From the NCBI GenBank assembly GCA_024500155.1, contig CM044875.1, positions 14,717,203-14,781,202 of the forward strand: 64,000 bases of DNA, in the 5' to 3' direction. A model generated the notes under the pieces. That model made no database searches and was not told the DNA's origin. It was given only the letters and a program-made list of their open reading frames with translations. This document shows, one piece after another, positions 51,941-63,589 of this stretch (positions are counted from its first letter, which is position 1; each line of letters opens with the position of its first letter). The position numbers were made by a program, and so were the translations under genes. This stretch comes from Chenopodium formosanum. Its lineage: Eukaryota; Streptophyta; Magnoliopsida; Caryophyllales; Amaranthaceae.

Positions 51941-53601
51941 TATGACTCTTGCTTTCCTCTTGCGAGCTATAGGTTTGTCGAAAAGTTGGACTTGTACGAA
52001 GAGGTTATCTTTGATTAATCGTCCTTCCTTTCTTGACCACGCGCTGTAAATTAAGCCAATTTGCGTTTTAATTACTTGACTCGAATCATCTTTACTTTAT
52101 GGTTTTTAAAAAAGTATGCGTATTAAAGTATGCGTATTTTTAGGGAGCAATAATGTACATGTGTTTAGGGAACTTAAGTATTATTGTTTATTGGAGGATT
52201 AATATCCGACTTACCCCCCTAAAAAAATGACGAAAAAAAACGCGCGCACACAAGACTCCCTTAATCATGGTCAAGACATGTGTATTGGTGTGTGTGTTGA
52301 GTGTAAGTGATATGTTTGGACTCTTGTGTAAGACCATGTGACTTAGTGCCTAGACTCGAACATTTTAATTATGCATCATAGTCAGCAAAATTAACCGAAT
52401 TGAACAGAAAACTGATTAATTAGACATTAGGTGATGACTAGACAAATAATCCGAACTGTCGGCCAAGCGACAGAACTGGCGTCACAATATGGTGATTGGC
52501 GCCAGACTTTTTAGTAAATGTCTGGCGCTACACACCATACAATGGCGCTACAGCTCAAATTTTGGCACCAATATTGGAGCCTCGGTCTGGGACAGTTTTC
52601 GGTATTATTAGTCAACTAGGGTATGCCTAAAGTCGTACTAGGTCAATTCCGATTAAAAGAAGAAAAAACTTTATTGACTCTAATTAATTAATTAATTAAT
52701 TAATTAATTAGGCAAAGTTCTTTAAGTCATTAATTTTAATCTCAACACAAATCAACAAACGGTTAAGAGAAACATAGAATATGTATGCACAATTAGTCAG
52801 GTAGGCACAATATGATGCAATGAGTTCGCAACCTAACCATGGCTCTAGTTCTCTAAAGTTCGGGATATGGTTTAGTCAAATAGGGTCCATGGTTAATTGT
52901 CCAGATGCACCGCGTAGAAGCCTAACCGTGAAGGGTTAACGCGTGTGGATAGAACACCGCGAGTTTTTAGAAAAAAAACTCACTTCCATGGTTTGGTGAA
53001 TTCAACCTCTCAGATGTACCCTTTGTTGCCAGGAGCATTCAATCGGGTAGATAGAGCATGAATTCCCAGAGGGTTATGTCCATATGTAGAACACATATGG
53101 GTTTCAGAAAAGTGAGAAAAAAATTCAATCAGGAAGTAGGATCGAGCAAACAATACGAAAAACCGGTTGAAATTAGAACGCATATTTCTGGCTCGGTATT
53201 GGGGGAAATTGGCGCCAGTAAACAGAGACTGGCGCCAACTTTTAACTGTAGCGCCTGGCGCCAATACTGGCGTCTGGCGCTACGGCTAAAAGTTTGGCGC
53301 CAAGCTCTGGCCCCTGACGCTACTTCCCACATGCCTCAGCAGCTTTCTGTGCTCAATAAAATCATCCAGATTCTCGCGGTGTTATTTCAGTCCTAGTTGT
53401 GAAAGACATTTCTCAAATTTCCTACGTGTAAAATCCTATGTTTTTGACTCATTACGGATGGTCTTTCCAATGAGAACCTTTTTATGCATATGACACAATG
53501 TTAATCAAAATTACGCACATGAAATACTTAAAAATTTTCGAGTCTCATCCACTCATTCTAAATCATTGCCGAAAAAAATTCAGGAATTAAAATAGAAATC
53601 C
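51941..53601 (-). other. Leader of element D with two GGCGCC clusters
   Basis: About 1.66 kb without a supported ORF. CGTCATTTTT / GGGGGGTAAG module (about 52215-52232), GGCGCC-type clusters at 52475-52570 and 53208-53322, TAATTAAT run at about 52680-52712. The cluster at 52475-52570 contains a decayed copy, TTTTGGCACCAAT. Confidence 0.6.
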
Positions 53602-53619
53602 TCCCCAGTGGAGTCGCCA
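53602..53619 (-). other. Primer binding site of element D
   Basis: TGGCGACTCCACTGGGGA in element sense, five bases after the LTR. Confidence 0.82.
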
Positions 53620-53624
53620 AAAAC

Positions 53625-55528
53625 TGTAGGGAATAATTTCAAGCCTTTAAAATCCCACTAGCTTGAACCCCACTATGATCATACACTAAAGTACGGTGGC
53701 GTCCAAAAGCGAAGAAGATAGAGCAAAAGAGTCGCCAACAAGTTTTTAAGGAACTTGTAAACCGTTCACGAGGTGAAGGTTACACCCCTTAACGATCCAA
53801 GAGATCGTCAACTCCGTAAGGTCATGAACCAAATAAGGGTTCGGGGATGATGTTACAAATCCAACCTAAAAGAGATTGAACCTGCCCTAATAATAGGCCT
53901 CTACTTTATTCTGCTCGTATTCATGTGCGCTTTCTGACTAACATACAATCAATAGGCTTAACCCTAAACCTGTTTAATCTATGTTGGTTGAATTTTATTG
54001 CACAAATAAACTATAATTGGCGATCACTTGAATTTATAATCACAATTAACGTAACAAGATTATTAATTATCTTATTAAGCGTGATTGCAGATACCAATTC
54101 CCTTTAAACATGCAATAAAAGGTGATCAAGCAATAATAATAAGCATCAAGCGACATAATAAATAATCAATATCATAATAATAATTATAAATCATAATAAT
54201 CATGTTAAAGCATAGGAAGATCCTAGGCATGATACTAACAAGATTAATAACAAACCCTAGCATGTCACTAAGCAATAAAAATCAAAGCTTTAACCCTAAC
54301 ATGATACTAACATGAATTAATATTAGGAAGAGAATAGGAGGCATCATAACAATCATATTTAATATTAAAATTAACCTAGACATGATACTAGGAATCATAA
54401 TAACAATCTAAACATGATGTCTACATCATAATATCAATAAATCAATTAAAGCACTTACTTGGATGTCTCGTATCTCTTTCTAATAACAAAATACACACGT
54501 TAGTAACTTCAAGGAAAAATAATAATCAAAGAAATTAAATTAAATAATTGAAAGAGAGATTTGGGACCAAACCCTCAGAAATTAAAACCTTTCACGTCTA
54601 GGGTGAAGGCAACTTCGAATATGGAAGGGTTTTTGAAGATCTTGTGAATGCGGAATTTTGTGTGAAAAATCAAGAGAGAATATTTATTCTAAAGAATGAA
54701 TGATGTTGATGAATGATTTGAGATGAATGCTTTTAAAAGAATTGATGATTCTTCGTGAATGAAATGAGTTGATGAATGAATATTGATAATTGATGAATCT
54801 TGGTGAATGAAAACGGAGTTTTTGATACGATATTTATAGAGAAAATCATCCAAAAAAGATAATTTAACAAAACAGAGTCTGAAGATCGTAAAACCACATT
54901 GGCGCTAGCCCTGGCTAGTTGGCGCCAGGACCAGTGGCTAGCGCCTGGCGCCAAGGCCTGGGGTTGGACGCCAAACTGACTTTCCACGCGTTTTCGAAAA
55001 TCTGATAAATTTCCTGTACTTGAAGATAAAATAATATAATTCCAATCGAAAATACTATTTGATCTTGATTAAAACTCTGAAGAGTCCTAATTGAATTAAG
55101 AATGATAAGACCTTCTAGAATGTTCTAGAAGACTAAAACCATTCCTAATTACATTAGGAATGATAAATTATATTAGGCCCTCCCCTAGATCATTGGGCCG
55201 TACTTAAAGCTCAAACCAGGCCCAGTTTAGTAAATTGGCCATAACTTCTTCAATATTCATCGGAATTGGGCTTATAATATATCGTTGGAAAGGTCTTTGC
55301 AAGCCCTATCCAACTACACCACTATTGGACCCATATCATGGACCAACCAAACTGGATTGGCTGTTTTCTTAAAATAAAGTTTTCAAAAACAGGGAGAAAA
55401 GAAAAGAAATAAATAAAACTTTCCGCAACACTAGACCTTTCCACACTTCGTTTCATTCGATTATGATTCAACGTGAAAGGCACTCATCACTGGGTTTGGT
55501 TTTGGGGAGACACAAATGGGTGTCCACA
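53625..55528 (-). mobile_element. 5' LTR of element D (1904 bp)
   Basis: Partner of 25778-27700. Its LTR start reads TGTGGACACCC (one transition) in element sense and is followed by target duplication CATAC (55529-55533). Four heat-shock units at 55112-55131. The GGCGCC cluster (54899-54975) is shorter by about 40 bp than in the 3' LTR. Confidence 0.92.
55112..55131 (-). promoter_or_regulatory. Perfect four-unit heat-shock element in the promoter LTR of element D
   Basis: cTTCt-aGAAt-gTTCt-aGAAg, upstream (element sense) of the GGCGCC cluster and the TATA box at about 54831-54840. This LTR would drive D gag-pol. Confidence 0.6.
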
Positions 55529-55533
55529 CATAC

Positions 55534-56635
55534 ATCATACAAGAGGATTGTCATCACAGCAAAAGGACGGACATAATGGTTCTCAAGCAGCAAACCGTCG
55601 ACGTACTGGCATAACGGAAGCAAAGTTCAAGCGAGCTTTAAAGATCGACAAGCGTTGGTCTTCAGTAGTTTTCTTTGGAACATTATCGCGACAACTGAGG
55701 ATGACTTCAAGTAAAGTTATTTTCGACAACGTTCGCTAAGATTGTAGAAGTTGTCACCAAATATTTGAGAAGATAGCACGAGATGGGCGGTCTTCGACGG
55801 CATTCGCTAAGATTGTGGAGGTTGTCATTAAGATTTGAGAAAAGATTTGAGAAGATAGCACGAGATGGGCGGTCTTCGACGGCATTCGCTAAGATTGTGG
55901 AGGTTGTCACCCAAGATTTGAGAATATAGCACGAGATTGGCGGTCTTCGACGGCGTTCTCTAAGATTGTGGAGGTTGTCACCAAGATATGAGAAGAGCGA
56001 TTCATGATGAGGCGGTCTTCGACAACTTTTGCTATGATTGGAAAGGTTGTCACTATGATTCAAGAAAAGGCTCGAGATGTAGCAACGTTGATCGACGCGT
56101 TCCCTAGATTGCGGAAAATCGTCAAAACAAGCAGCAAGATGGCGTTCCCTAAATTGTGGAAAGTTGTCAAAAAAGCAATTGAAGGTGATTTCAAGCGAAG
56201 TTGTCTTCGATCGTGTTCCCTAAGATGTGGAAGATGGTCATAAAGCGGATGAGGATTGTTTCAAGCGAAACAATCTTCGATAGTATTCCCTTGGACGTGG
56301 AATATTATCAAAGCGGGAGAAGATCGTTTCAGGCAAAGCAGTCTTCTATATTGGAAGCAATTACAAGCGTAGCAGTTTTCAAGTAGGATGGCATTCTCTT
56401 GGCAGGAGGTCATCAAAATAACAGTAAAGCAGCAGCAAATTGGTTACTTTCAGAGACGTGTGCTTGACGGTGCAAGATACGCGTTTCTTAGCTCTCTTAT
56501 CTATTTGACTAAAGCTAGTTTTGCAGGTATTGGCGTTGCAAGAGTGACTTAGAATCGCAGAACGTTCTGAATCATTCTCCGTCCCTATCGATACTTTGAC
56601 TTTTGTTTTCGAAACTTGCGTTTCTCCAAACTCAG
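55534..56635 (+). mobile_element. Element E, right part (3' internal region)
   Basis: Resumes the plus-oriented internal region interrupted at 25777. It includes a tandem array (55725-56040), then GGAATATTATC / GAAGATCG-type sequence and the PPT-proximal block. No ORF with domain support. Confidence 0.82.
55725..56040 (+). repeat. Tandem array of about five 67-bp units (element E)
   Basis: Units contain CGCTAAGATTGTGGAGGTTG, then TCACCAAGATTTGAGAAGAT, then AGCACGAGATGGGCGGTCTT. One unit has an internal duplication of AAGATTTGAGA. Unrelated in sequence to the 38-bp array of B and F, though in the same place of the element. Confidence 0.85.
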
Positions 56636-56651
56636 TCAAAGTGGGGGCTTC
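56636..56651 (+). other. Polypurine tract of element E
   Basis: CAAAGTGGGGGCTTC directly before the LTR at 56652. Confidence 0.85.
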
Positions 56652-58603
56652 TGTAGACACCCATTTCTGTCTCCCAAAAACCAAACCCAGTGATGAGTAC
56701 CTTTCACGTCGAATCATAATCGAATGAAGTGAAAGTGTGGAAAGTCTAGTGTTGCGGATAGTTTTAATTTCTTTTCTCTTCTCTCTATTTTTGAAAACCT
56801 ATTTTAAGAAAATAGTCAATCCAGTTTGGTTGGTCCATGATATGGGTCCGATATTAGTGTAATTGGATGGGGCTTGACAAGAGCTTTCCAACGATATATT
56901 ATAAGCCCAATTCCGATGAATATTGAGGAAGTTATGACCAATTTACTAAACTGGGCCCGTTTTGAGCCTTATATGCGGCCCAATGATCTAGGGGAGGGCC
57001 TAATATAGATTTATCATTCCTAATGCAATTAGGAATGGTTTTAGTCTTCTATATTCTTCTAGAAGGTTCTTTTCATTCTTAATTCAATTAGCATTGATAA
57101 ATTAACTTTTGTTGACTTTTCAGAGTTTTAATTAAAATCAAAGAACATTTTTGAAGGACATACGATTTTATCCACTTGTACGGCAATTTTTATCTGATTT
57201 TAAGAAAACGCGTGATTTTCTGAATCAGCGCCAAACGCCAGCTGTAGCGCCTGGCGCCAGGCGCCAATAGCCAGCGTTGGCGCTGGTTCGGTTTGATGTG
57301 CGCCAAACTTTGTTTTGATATTTTATCTTTTTGGCTGATTTTCTATATAAATAACGTATTAAAAACTCCGTTTTCGATAACCAGTTTTCTCTTTTCAATA
57401 CACCAACTCTCAAGATTCTCTTGATTACTCTCTCTCTCTTTCTCTTTCTCTTTTTCTAAACTAGCTTCTCTCAAATACAAAATTCCGCATTCGAAGTTTC
57501 CTTCGCCCTAGACGTGAAAGGTTTAATTTCTGAGGGTTTGGTCCCAAATCTCTATTTTAATTAATTAATTTAATTGTTGTTTATTATTTTCCTTGAAGTT
57601 ACTAACGTGTGTATTTTGTTATTAGAAAGAGGTACGAGGCATCCAAGTAAGTGCTTTAATTGTTTAACTGATATTTTTGATATAGAAATCATGCTTAGGT
57701 TATTATTTTGATTCCTAGTATCATGTTTAGGATGTTCCTAGTATCATGTTAGGATGCTTTCTTTAGTATGATATTTAGGGTGATTTGCTTATATCAATTA
57801 TGATTTCCGTGATGCTTCCTACTTTCTTTCCTAATATTCATGTTAATATCATGTTAGGGCTAAAGCTTTGATCTTTATTGTTTAGTGACATGCTAGGGTT
57901 TGTTATTAATCTTGTTAGTATCATGCCTAGGATCTTGCTATTATTATGATTTATCATGATTATGATTATTTTTATGATTTATGATTGTAATTGTTATAAT
58001 TATTGTTATGATGATTATTTTTAATATGATTGTTATTATGATGATTATAATTTTGATTATTAATTTTTGATTATTATTATGTTGCTTGTTATATATGTTT
58101 ATTGCTTGATCACGCCTTTTATGCATGTTTAAAGGGAATTGATACTTATAATCACGCTTAATAAGATAATTAGTAATCTTGTTTAGGGTTAATATGGTTA
58201 TAATTCAAGTGATCGCCAATAATAGATTTATTTGTGCATTAAAGTCAACCAACATAGATAAACAGGTTTAGGGTTAACCTATTGATTGTATGTTAGTCAA
58301 AAAGCGCACATGAATACGATCAAAATAAAGTAGAGGCCTATTATTAGGACAGGTTTAATCTCTTTTAGGTTGGATTTGTACCTTCATCCCCGAACCCTTA
58401 TTTGGTTCAAGACCTTATGGAGTTGACGATCTCTTGGATCGTTAAGGGTGTAACCTTCACCCTGTGAACGGTTTACAAGTTCCTAAAACTTGTTGGCGAC
58501 TCTTTTGCTCTATCTTCTTCCCTTTTGGACACCACCGTACTTTAGTGTATGATCACATTGGGGTTCAAGCTAAGGGGGTTAACGCTTGAAATTATTCCCT
58601 ACA
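56652..58603 (+). mobile_element. LTR shared by elements E and G (1952 bp)
   Basis: Preceded by a polypurine tract and followed by a primer site, so it is at once a 3' LTR (of E) and a 5' LTR (of G). Heat-shock run at 57046-57070 with four of five units intact. GGCGCC cluster about 57231-57305, TATA box TATATAAATA at about 57344-57353. No flanking duplication can be expected in such a tandem arrangement. Confidence 0.88.
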
Positions 58604-59905
58604 GTTTTTGGCGACTCCACTGGGGAGGATTTCTATTTTAATTCCTGAATTCGTGTCGGCAATCATTTAGAATGAGTGGATGAGACTCGAAACGTTCTAA
58701 GTATTTTTTGTGTGTAATTTTGATTAACATTATTGTCATATGCATAAAAAAGATCTCATTGGAAAGACCATCCGTAATGAGTTAAAAACATAGGATTTTA
58801 CACGTAGTATCTTTCACAACAAGGACCGAAATAACACTGCGCGAAACTGGAAAATTTTATCGAGCACAGAAATCTGCTGAGGCATGTAGGAATTAGCGTC
58901 CGCGACCAGAGGATTGGCGCCAGGCGCTACAGCTAAAACTTGGCTACAAGCTCTGTTTGCTGGTGCCAAATTCTTCCAATACCGAGCCAGAAATATGCGT
59001 TCTAATTTCGACCAGTTTTTCGTATTGTTTACTCGATCCTACTTCCTGATTGAGTTTTTCTCATTTTTCTTAAACCCATATGTGTTCTACATATGGACAT
59101 AACTCTCTGGGAATTCATGCTCCATCTACCTGATTGAACGCTCTGAGCAACAAAGGGTACATCCGAAAATGTTGAATTCACCAAACCATGGAAGCGAGTT
59201 TTTTCTAAAGCTCGCGGTGTCCCATCCACTCGCGCCAACCCTTCACGGTTAGGCTTCCGCGCGGTGCATCCGGACAATTAACCATGGACCCTCTATAGAC
59301 TAAACCATATCCCGAACTTTAGAGAACTAGAGCCATGGTTAGGTTGCAAACTCATTGCATCATATTGTGCCTACTTGACTAATTGTGCATTAATTGTTGT
59401 TCATATATATGTTTTCTTAACCGTTTGTTTGACTTGTGTTGAGATTAAATAAATTAATGACTTAAAGAACTTTGCCTAATTAATTAATTGATTAATAAAT
59501 TTGAGTAAATAAAGTCTAATATTTTGATCAGAATTGACTTAATACGCCTTTAGGCATACCCCTGTTGATTAATAACACCGAAAAAGTCCCAGATTGAAGC
59601 TCCAGCATTGGCGCCAAAGTCTGTACTGTAGCGCCACTCTGTGGAGTGTGGCGCCTGGCGACAGCTCTGTCGTTTGACGCTACACTACACAGTGCGACGC
59701 CAGTCCTGTCGTTTTGCCGACAGTTCGGATTATTGATCGAGTCATCATCTAGTGCCCAATTAACCAGTTTGCTAATTAATTCGGTTAATTTTCGCTGTAA
59801 ATATTACTTGGTTAAGTCATTAATTGATTCTAGTCACATAGTCTAGCCACATGGTCATGACACGAGTCTTAACGTACTACCTACACTCACTAGTCTTAGC
59901 ACACA

Positions 59906-60690
59906 CTTTGAATATAACACCTCTACCTGGGAATCGATAGTAAACGCTTTTGTTGATAGATACAAGTGCAATATTTAAGTTGAAACCGATCATAGACAAC
60001 TTGAGATGCTAAGACAAAAAGAGGATGAAGGCTTTACTTCTTTCTTTAATAAATGGAGGGAAACTTCCGCTAAGATGATTGAGGTGCCCACTGAAAAAGA
60101 ATCAGTGAGGATGTTTATCAAGAATCTCCAAGAGAAGTATTCGAAGCATTTAAAATATCAACACAATCTGAATACTTTCAAGGTCGTTTATGACATCGGA
60201 ATTGAAATCGAAGATGACCTCACAAAGCAAAAAGCTACTAACAATAGTAACCACTGTGGATGGAAAGGAAAAAAGAACGACAATCCTTCTTCTTTCGAAA
60301 ACTCCCACTCTAGTAATAATGTTAGTACCTTTAACCATAATGGTGTCTTAGCCATGGACAATTAAGGATATAAAAGGAAACCCAGGAGAGAGTTCACACC
60401 TATTGGAATGACCTACGATGCTGCTTTCGACCGTCTTTACGATCGAGGATCAATCAAACCTATTGACCCTACCGAGGATCCAACGCCAAAAAATCGATCT
60501 TCGAGATGGAATCCAAACTCATATTGCAAGTACCATCGAGGAAATGGTCATACCACTGATGAATGCTACAGGTTTCAAAACCTCATTTAAGATCTCATAG
60601 AGGCAAATAAGATCACATTGCCTCTACCTAGCGAGAAGACTGGATGATGTCGGAGCAAACAACACAAGACAGAGGCGAGCTTCAATGACG
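59906..60690 (+). pseudogene. gag: gag pseudogene of element G (N-terminus deleted)
   Basis: Gag begins abruptly near 59918 at the equivalent of STWESIVNAFVDRYKC; the first half is missing. TAA after KCNI and TAA after LAMDN (60363-60365) break the frame. DRSSRWNPNSYCKYHRGNGHTTDEC is otherwise well kept. The end runs through PLPSEKTG-type sequence to the same tail as in A and B. Confidence 0.78.
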
Positions 60691-60699
60691 AGATTTCAT

Positions 60700-61049
60700 G
60701 ACCTCTTTTTCTATTTCTTTTTCATTTTTTCCTTTCCCCAATAAGTCTAGCATAGGCACCTTTATTTTCCTTTAGATTAATTTTGTAGATTCTTTCTTTT
60801 CCCCTTTTTAATAAAATGAGCATTTACTTTCTTACATATGATCATTTCATTATATTGCATTAAAAAAAAAAATTCATTGTCGAATTAAGCACAAGGTATA
60901 CCAATGATTTGAGGCACCCCTTGTAGCTACATCATATTACCTTTCGCCCTTCAATTATACATCCTTTTTTGGTAAACCGCTTTGAGCCTCGTCTAACGAT
61001 ATACCTTTCTTTTTTCAACCCACATCTACCTAACCTTGGGATGGGACAG
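60700..61049 (+). other. Post-gag noncoding DNA of element G
   Basis: Matches 13440-13785 of element B (CTATTTCTTTTTCATTTTTTCC, ATAAGTCTAGCATAGG, CCTTGGGATGGGA). No pol sequence follows. Confidence 0.7.
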
Positions 61050-63144
61050 TGTAGGGAATATTTCAAGCGTTAATCCCTAGCTTGAACCCCACTGTGATCA
61101 TACACTAAAGTACGGTGGTGTCCAAAGGGGAAGAAGATAGAGCAAAAGAGTCTCCAACAAGTTTTAGGAACTTGTAAACCGTTCACAGGGTGAAAGTTAC
61201 ACCCCGTAACGATCCAAGAGATCGTCAACTCCATAAGGTCTTGAACCAAATAAGGGTTCGGGGATGAAGGTACAAATCCAAACTAAAAGAGATTGAACCT
61301 GCCCTAATAATAGGCCTCTACTTTATTCAGATCGTATTCATGTGCGCTTTCTGACTAACATGCAATCAATAGGATTAACCCTAAACCTGTTTATCTATGT
61401 TGGTTGAATATTAATACACAAATAAAACAATTATTGGCGATCACTTGAAATTATAATCACACTAACCCTAAACAAGATTATTAATTATCTTATTAAGCGT
61501 GATTACAAGTACAAATTCTCTTTAAACATGCATAAAATGCGTGATCAAGCAATAAACAAATATCAAGCAACACGATAATAAATATCATGATAATAACAAT
61601 TACAATCATCATAATAACAATCATATTAATCATAATAATAATAACAATAATAACAATCATAATAATCATGTTAAAGCATAATAAAAATAATTATAGCAAT
61701 AATAAAATTATAATCATAATCAAAACAATTATAAAAATAATCGTAAACCATGTTAAAGCATAATGAAAATAGCAAGATCATAGGCATGATACTAACAAGA
61801 TTAATAACAAACCCTAGCATGTCACTAAGCAAAAAAATCAAATCTTTAACCCTAACATGACACTAACAATCATGAATATTAGGAAGAGAATAGGAAGCAT
61901 CGCAGGAATCATAATTAATATTAAAGTTACCCTAGACATGATACTAGGAATATCATAATAACAATTTAAACATGATTTCTACATCATAACATAAATTAAA
62001 ACCATTAAAGCACTTACTTTGATGCCTCGTACCTCTTTCTAATAACAAAATACACACGTTAGTAACTTCAAGGAAAATAATAAAACAATAATTAAATTAA
62101 ATAATTGAAATAAAGATTTTGGACCAAACCCTCAGAACTTAAACCTTTCATGTCTAGGGAGAAGGCAACTTCGAATATGGCTAGGTGTTTCTAGATCTAA
62201 TGAATGCGGAATTTTGTATGTGAAAGCGAGTTTAGAAAAAGAGAGAGAAGGATGAATGATTAAATAGAATGTGAGAATTAATGAATGAAAACTGATTGTA
62301 GGTGAATATAATTGAAAACTGGTTGTTTGATGAGAATTGGTGAATGAAAACGGAGTTTTAGATGATTATAATTGAAGACTGGTTATCGAAAACGGAGTTA
62401 TTAAGACGTTATTTATAGAAAAATCAGCCAAAAAGATAAAACTAACAAAACAGAGCATTGGCGCAACTAAGACAGAGCTGGCGCCAATGCCAGCTATTGG
62501 CGCCAGGCGCCAATGCCAGCGCCAGGCACCAGGCTTAGCGCCAGGTGCCAATGCCTGGCGTTTGGCGCTAACCCTGTTTTTGACGCGTTTTCTCAAATTA
62601 GATAAATTTTGCCGTACAGGAGGATAAAATCGTATATTTTCCTCAAAAATGTTCTTTGATTTTAATTAAAACTCCGAAAAGTCAACAAAAGTCAATTTAT
62701 CAATGCTAATTGAGTTAGGAATGAAAAGAACCTTTTAGAAGAATCTAGAAGACTAAAACCATTCCTAATTGCATTAGGAATGATAAATCATATTAGGCCC
62801 TCCCCTAGATCATTGGACATCATATAAGGTTCAAACCGGGCCCAGTTTAGTAAATTGGCCATAACTTCCTCAATATTCATCGGAATTGGGCTTATAATAT
62901 ATCGTTGGAAAGCTCTTCTCAATCCCCATCCAACTACACTACTATTGGACCCATATCATGGACCAACAAAACTGGATTGGCTGTTTTCTTAAAATAAGTT
63001 TTCAAAAACAGAGAGAAGAGAAAAGAAATTAAAACTATCCGCAACACTAGACTTTCCACACTTTCACTTCATTCGATTATGATTCGACGTGAAAGGTACT
63101 CTTCACTAGGTTTGGTTTTGGGGAGACAGAAATGGGTGTCTACA
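61050..63144 (-). mobile_element. 3' LTR of element F (2095 bp)
   Basis: The longest LTR of the family in the window, with an extra AT-rich stretch around 61560-61760. GGCGCC cluster about 62458-62585. The heat-shock run near 62726-62751 is degenerate, with scattered GAA/TTC units only. Confidence 0.88.
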
Positions 63145-63158
63145 GAAGCCCCCACTTT
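63145..63158 (-). other. Polypurine tract of element F
   Basis: GTGGGGGCTTC in element sense beside the LTR. Confidence 0.83.
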
Positions 63159-63589
63159 GATTGAGTTTGGAGAAACGCAAGTTTCGAAAACAAAAGTCAA
63201 AGTATCGATAGGGACGGAGAATGGTTCAGAACGTTCTGCAATTCTAAGCCACTCTTGTAACGTCGATACCTGCAAACTAGTGTTAGTTAAACAGATAAAA
63301 GAGTTAAGAAACAAGTATCTTGCACCGTTAAGCACACGTCTCTGAAAGTAACCGATTGTTTTGACGACCTCCTGCAAGCTAGAGAATGCCATCCCGCTTG
63401 AAAACCGCTACGCCTGTAACTGCTTCCAACATTGAAGATTGCTTCGCCTGAAACGATCCTCCTCCGCTATGATATTATTCCACGTCCAAGGGAATACTAT
63501 CAAAGATTTCTTCTCTTGAAACAATCCTCAATTGTTTGTGACAACTCTCCATAATCTAGGGAACGCCACGTTGCTGTTTCGATGTTCAC

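Larger units (their letters stand above)
25778..55528 (-). mobile_element. Element D: large family O element with pol and two antisense genes
   Basis: LTRs at 25778-27700 and 53625-55528 flanked by CATAC on both sides (25773-25777 and 55529-55533). The flanks rejoin into a sequence matching the interior of element A in reverse (around 2510-2560), which confirms the pre-insertion site. From right to left: 5' LTR, primer site, leader, gag, protease, RT/RNase H, second RNase H, integrase; then two plus-strand genes (DUF7745-like and PMD-like), polypurine tract and 3' LTR. Without the nested Copia it is about 19.1 kb. It lacks the extra sense ORF before gag that classical Ogre elements carry. Confidence 0.92.
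58604..61049 (+). mobile_element. Element G: 5' internal part with primer site, leader and gag remnant
   Basis: Primer site TGGCGACTCCACTGGGGA at 58609-58626. The leader has reduced GGCGCC clusters (about 58888-58975 and 59605-59705). The gag remnant is followed by the same post-gag noncoding sequence as in A and B. Cut at 61049 by element F; the five bases before F are GACAG. Confidence 0.82.

Noticed and set aside
52680..52712. TAATTAATTAAT run as a replication origin or matrix attachment site
   Set aside because: A simple repeat found in all family O leaders; nothing else supports an origin.
53058..53396. 112-residue ORF in the leader as an Ogre-type ORF1
   Set aside because: It spans the GGCGCC cluster, is not conserved as a protein in A, B or G, and has no recognisable domain.
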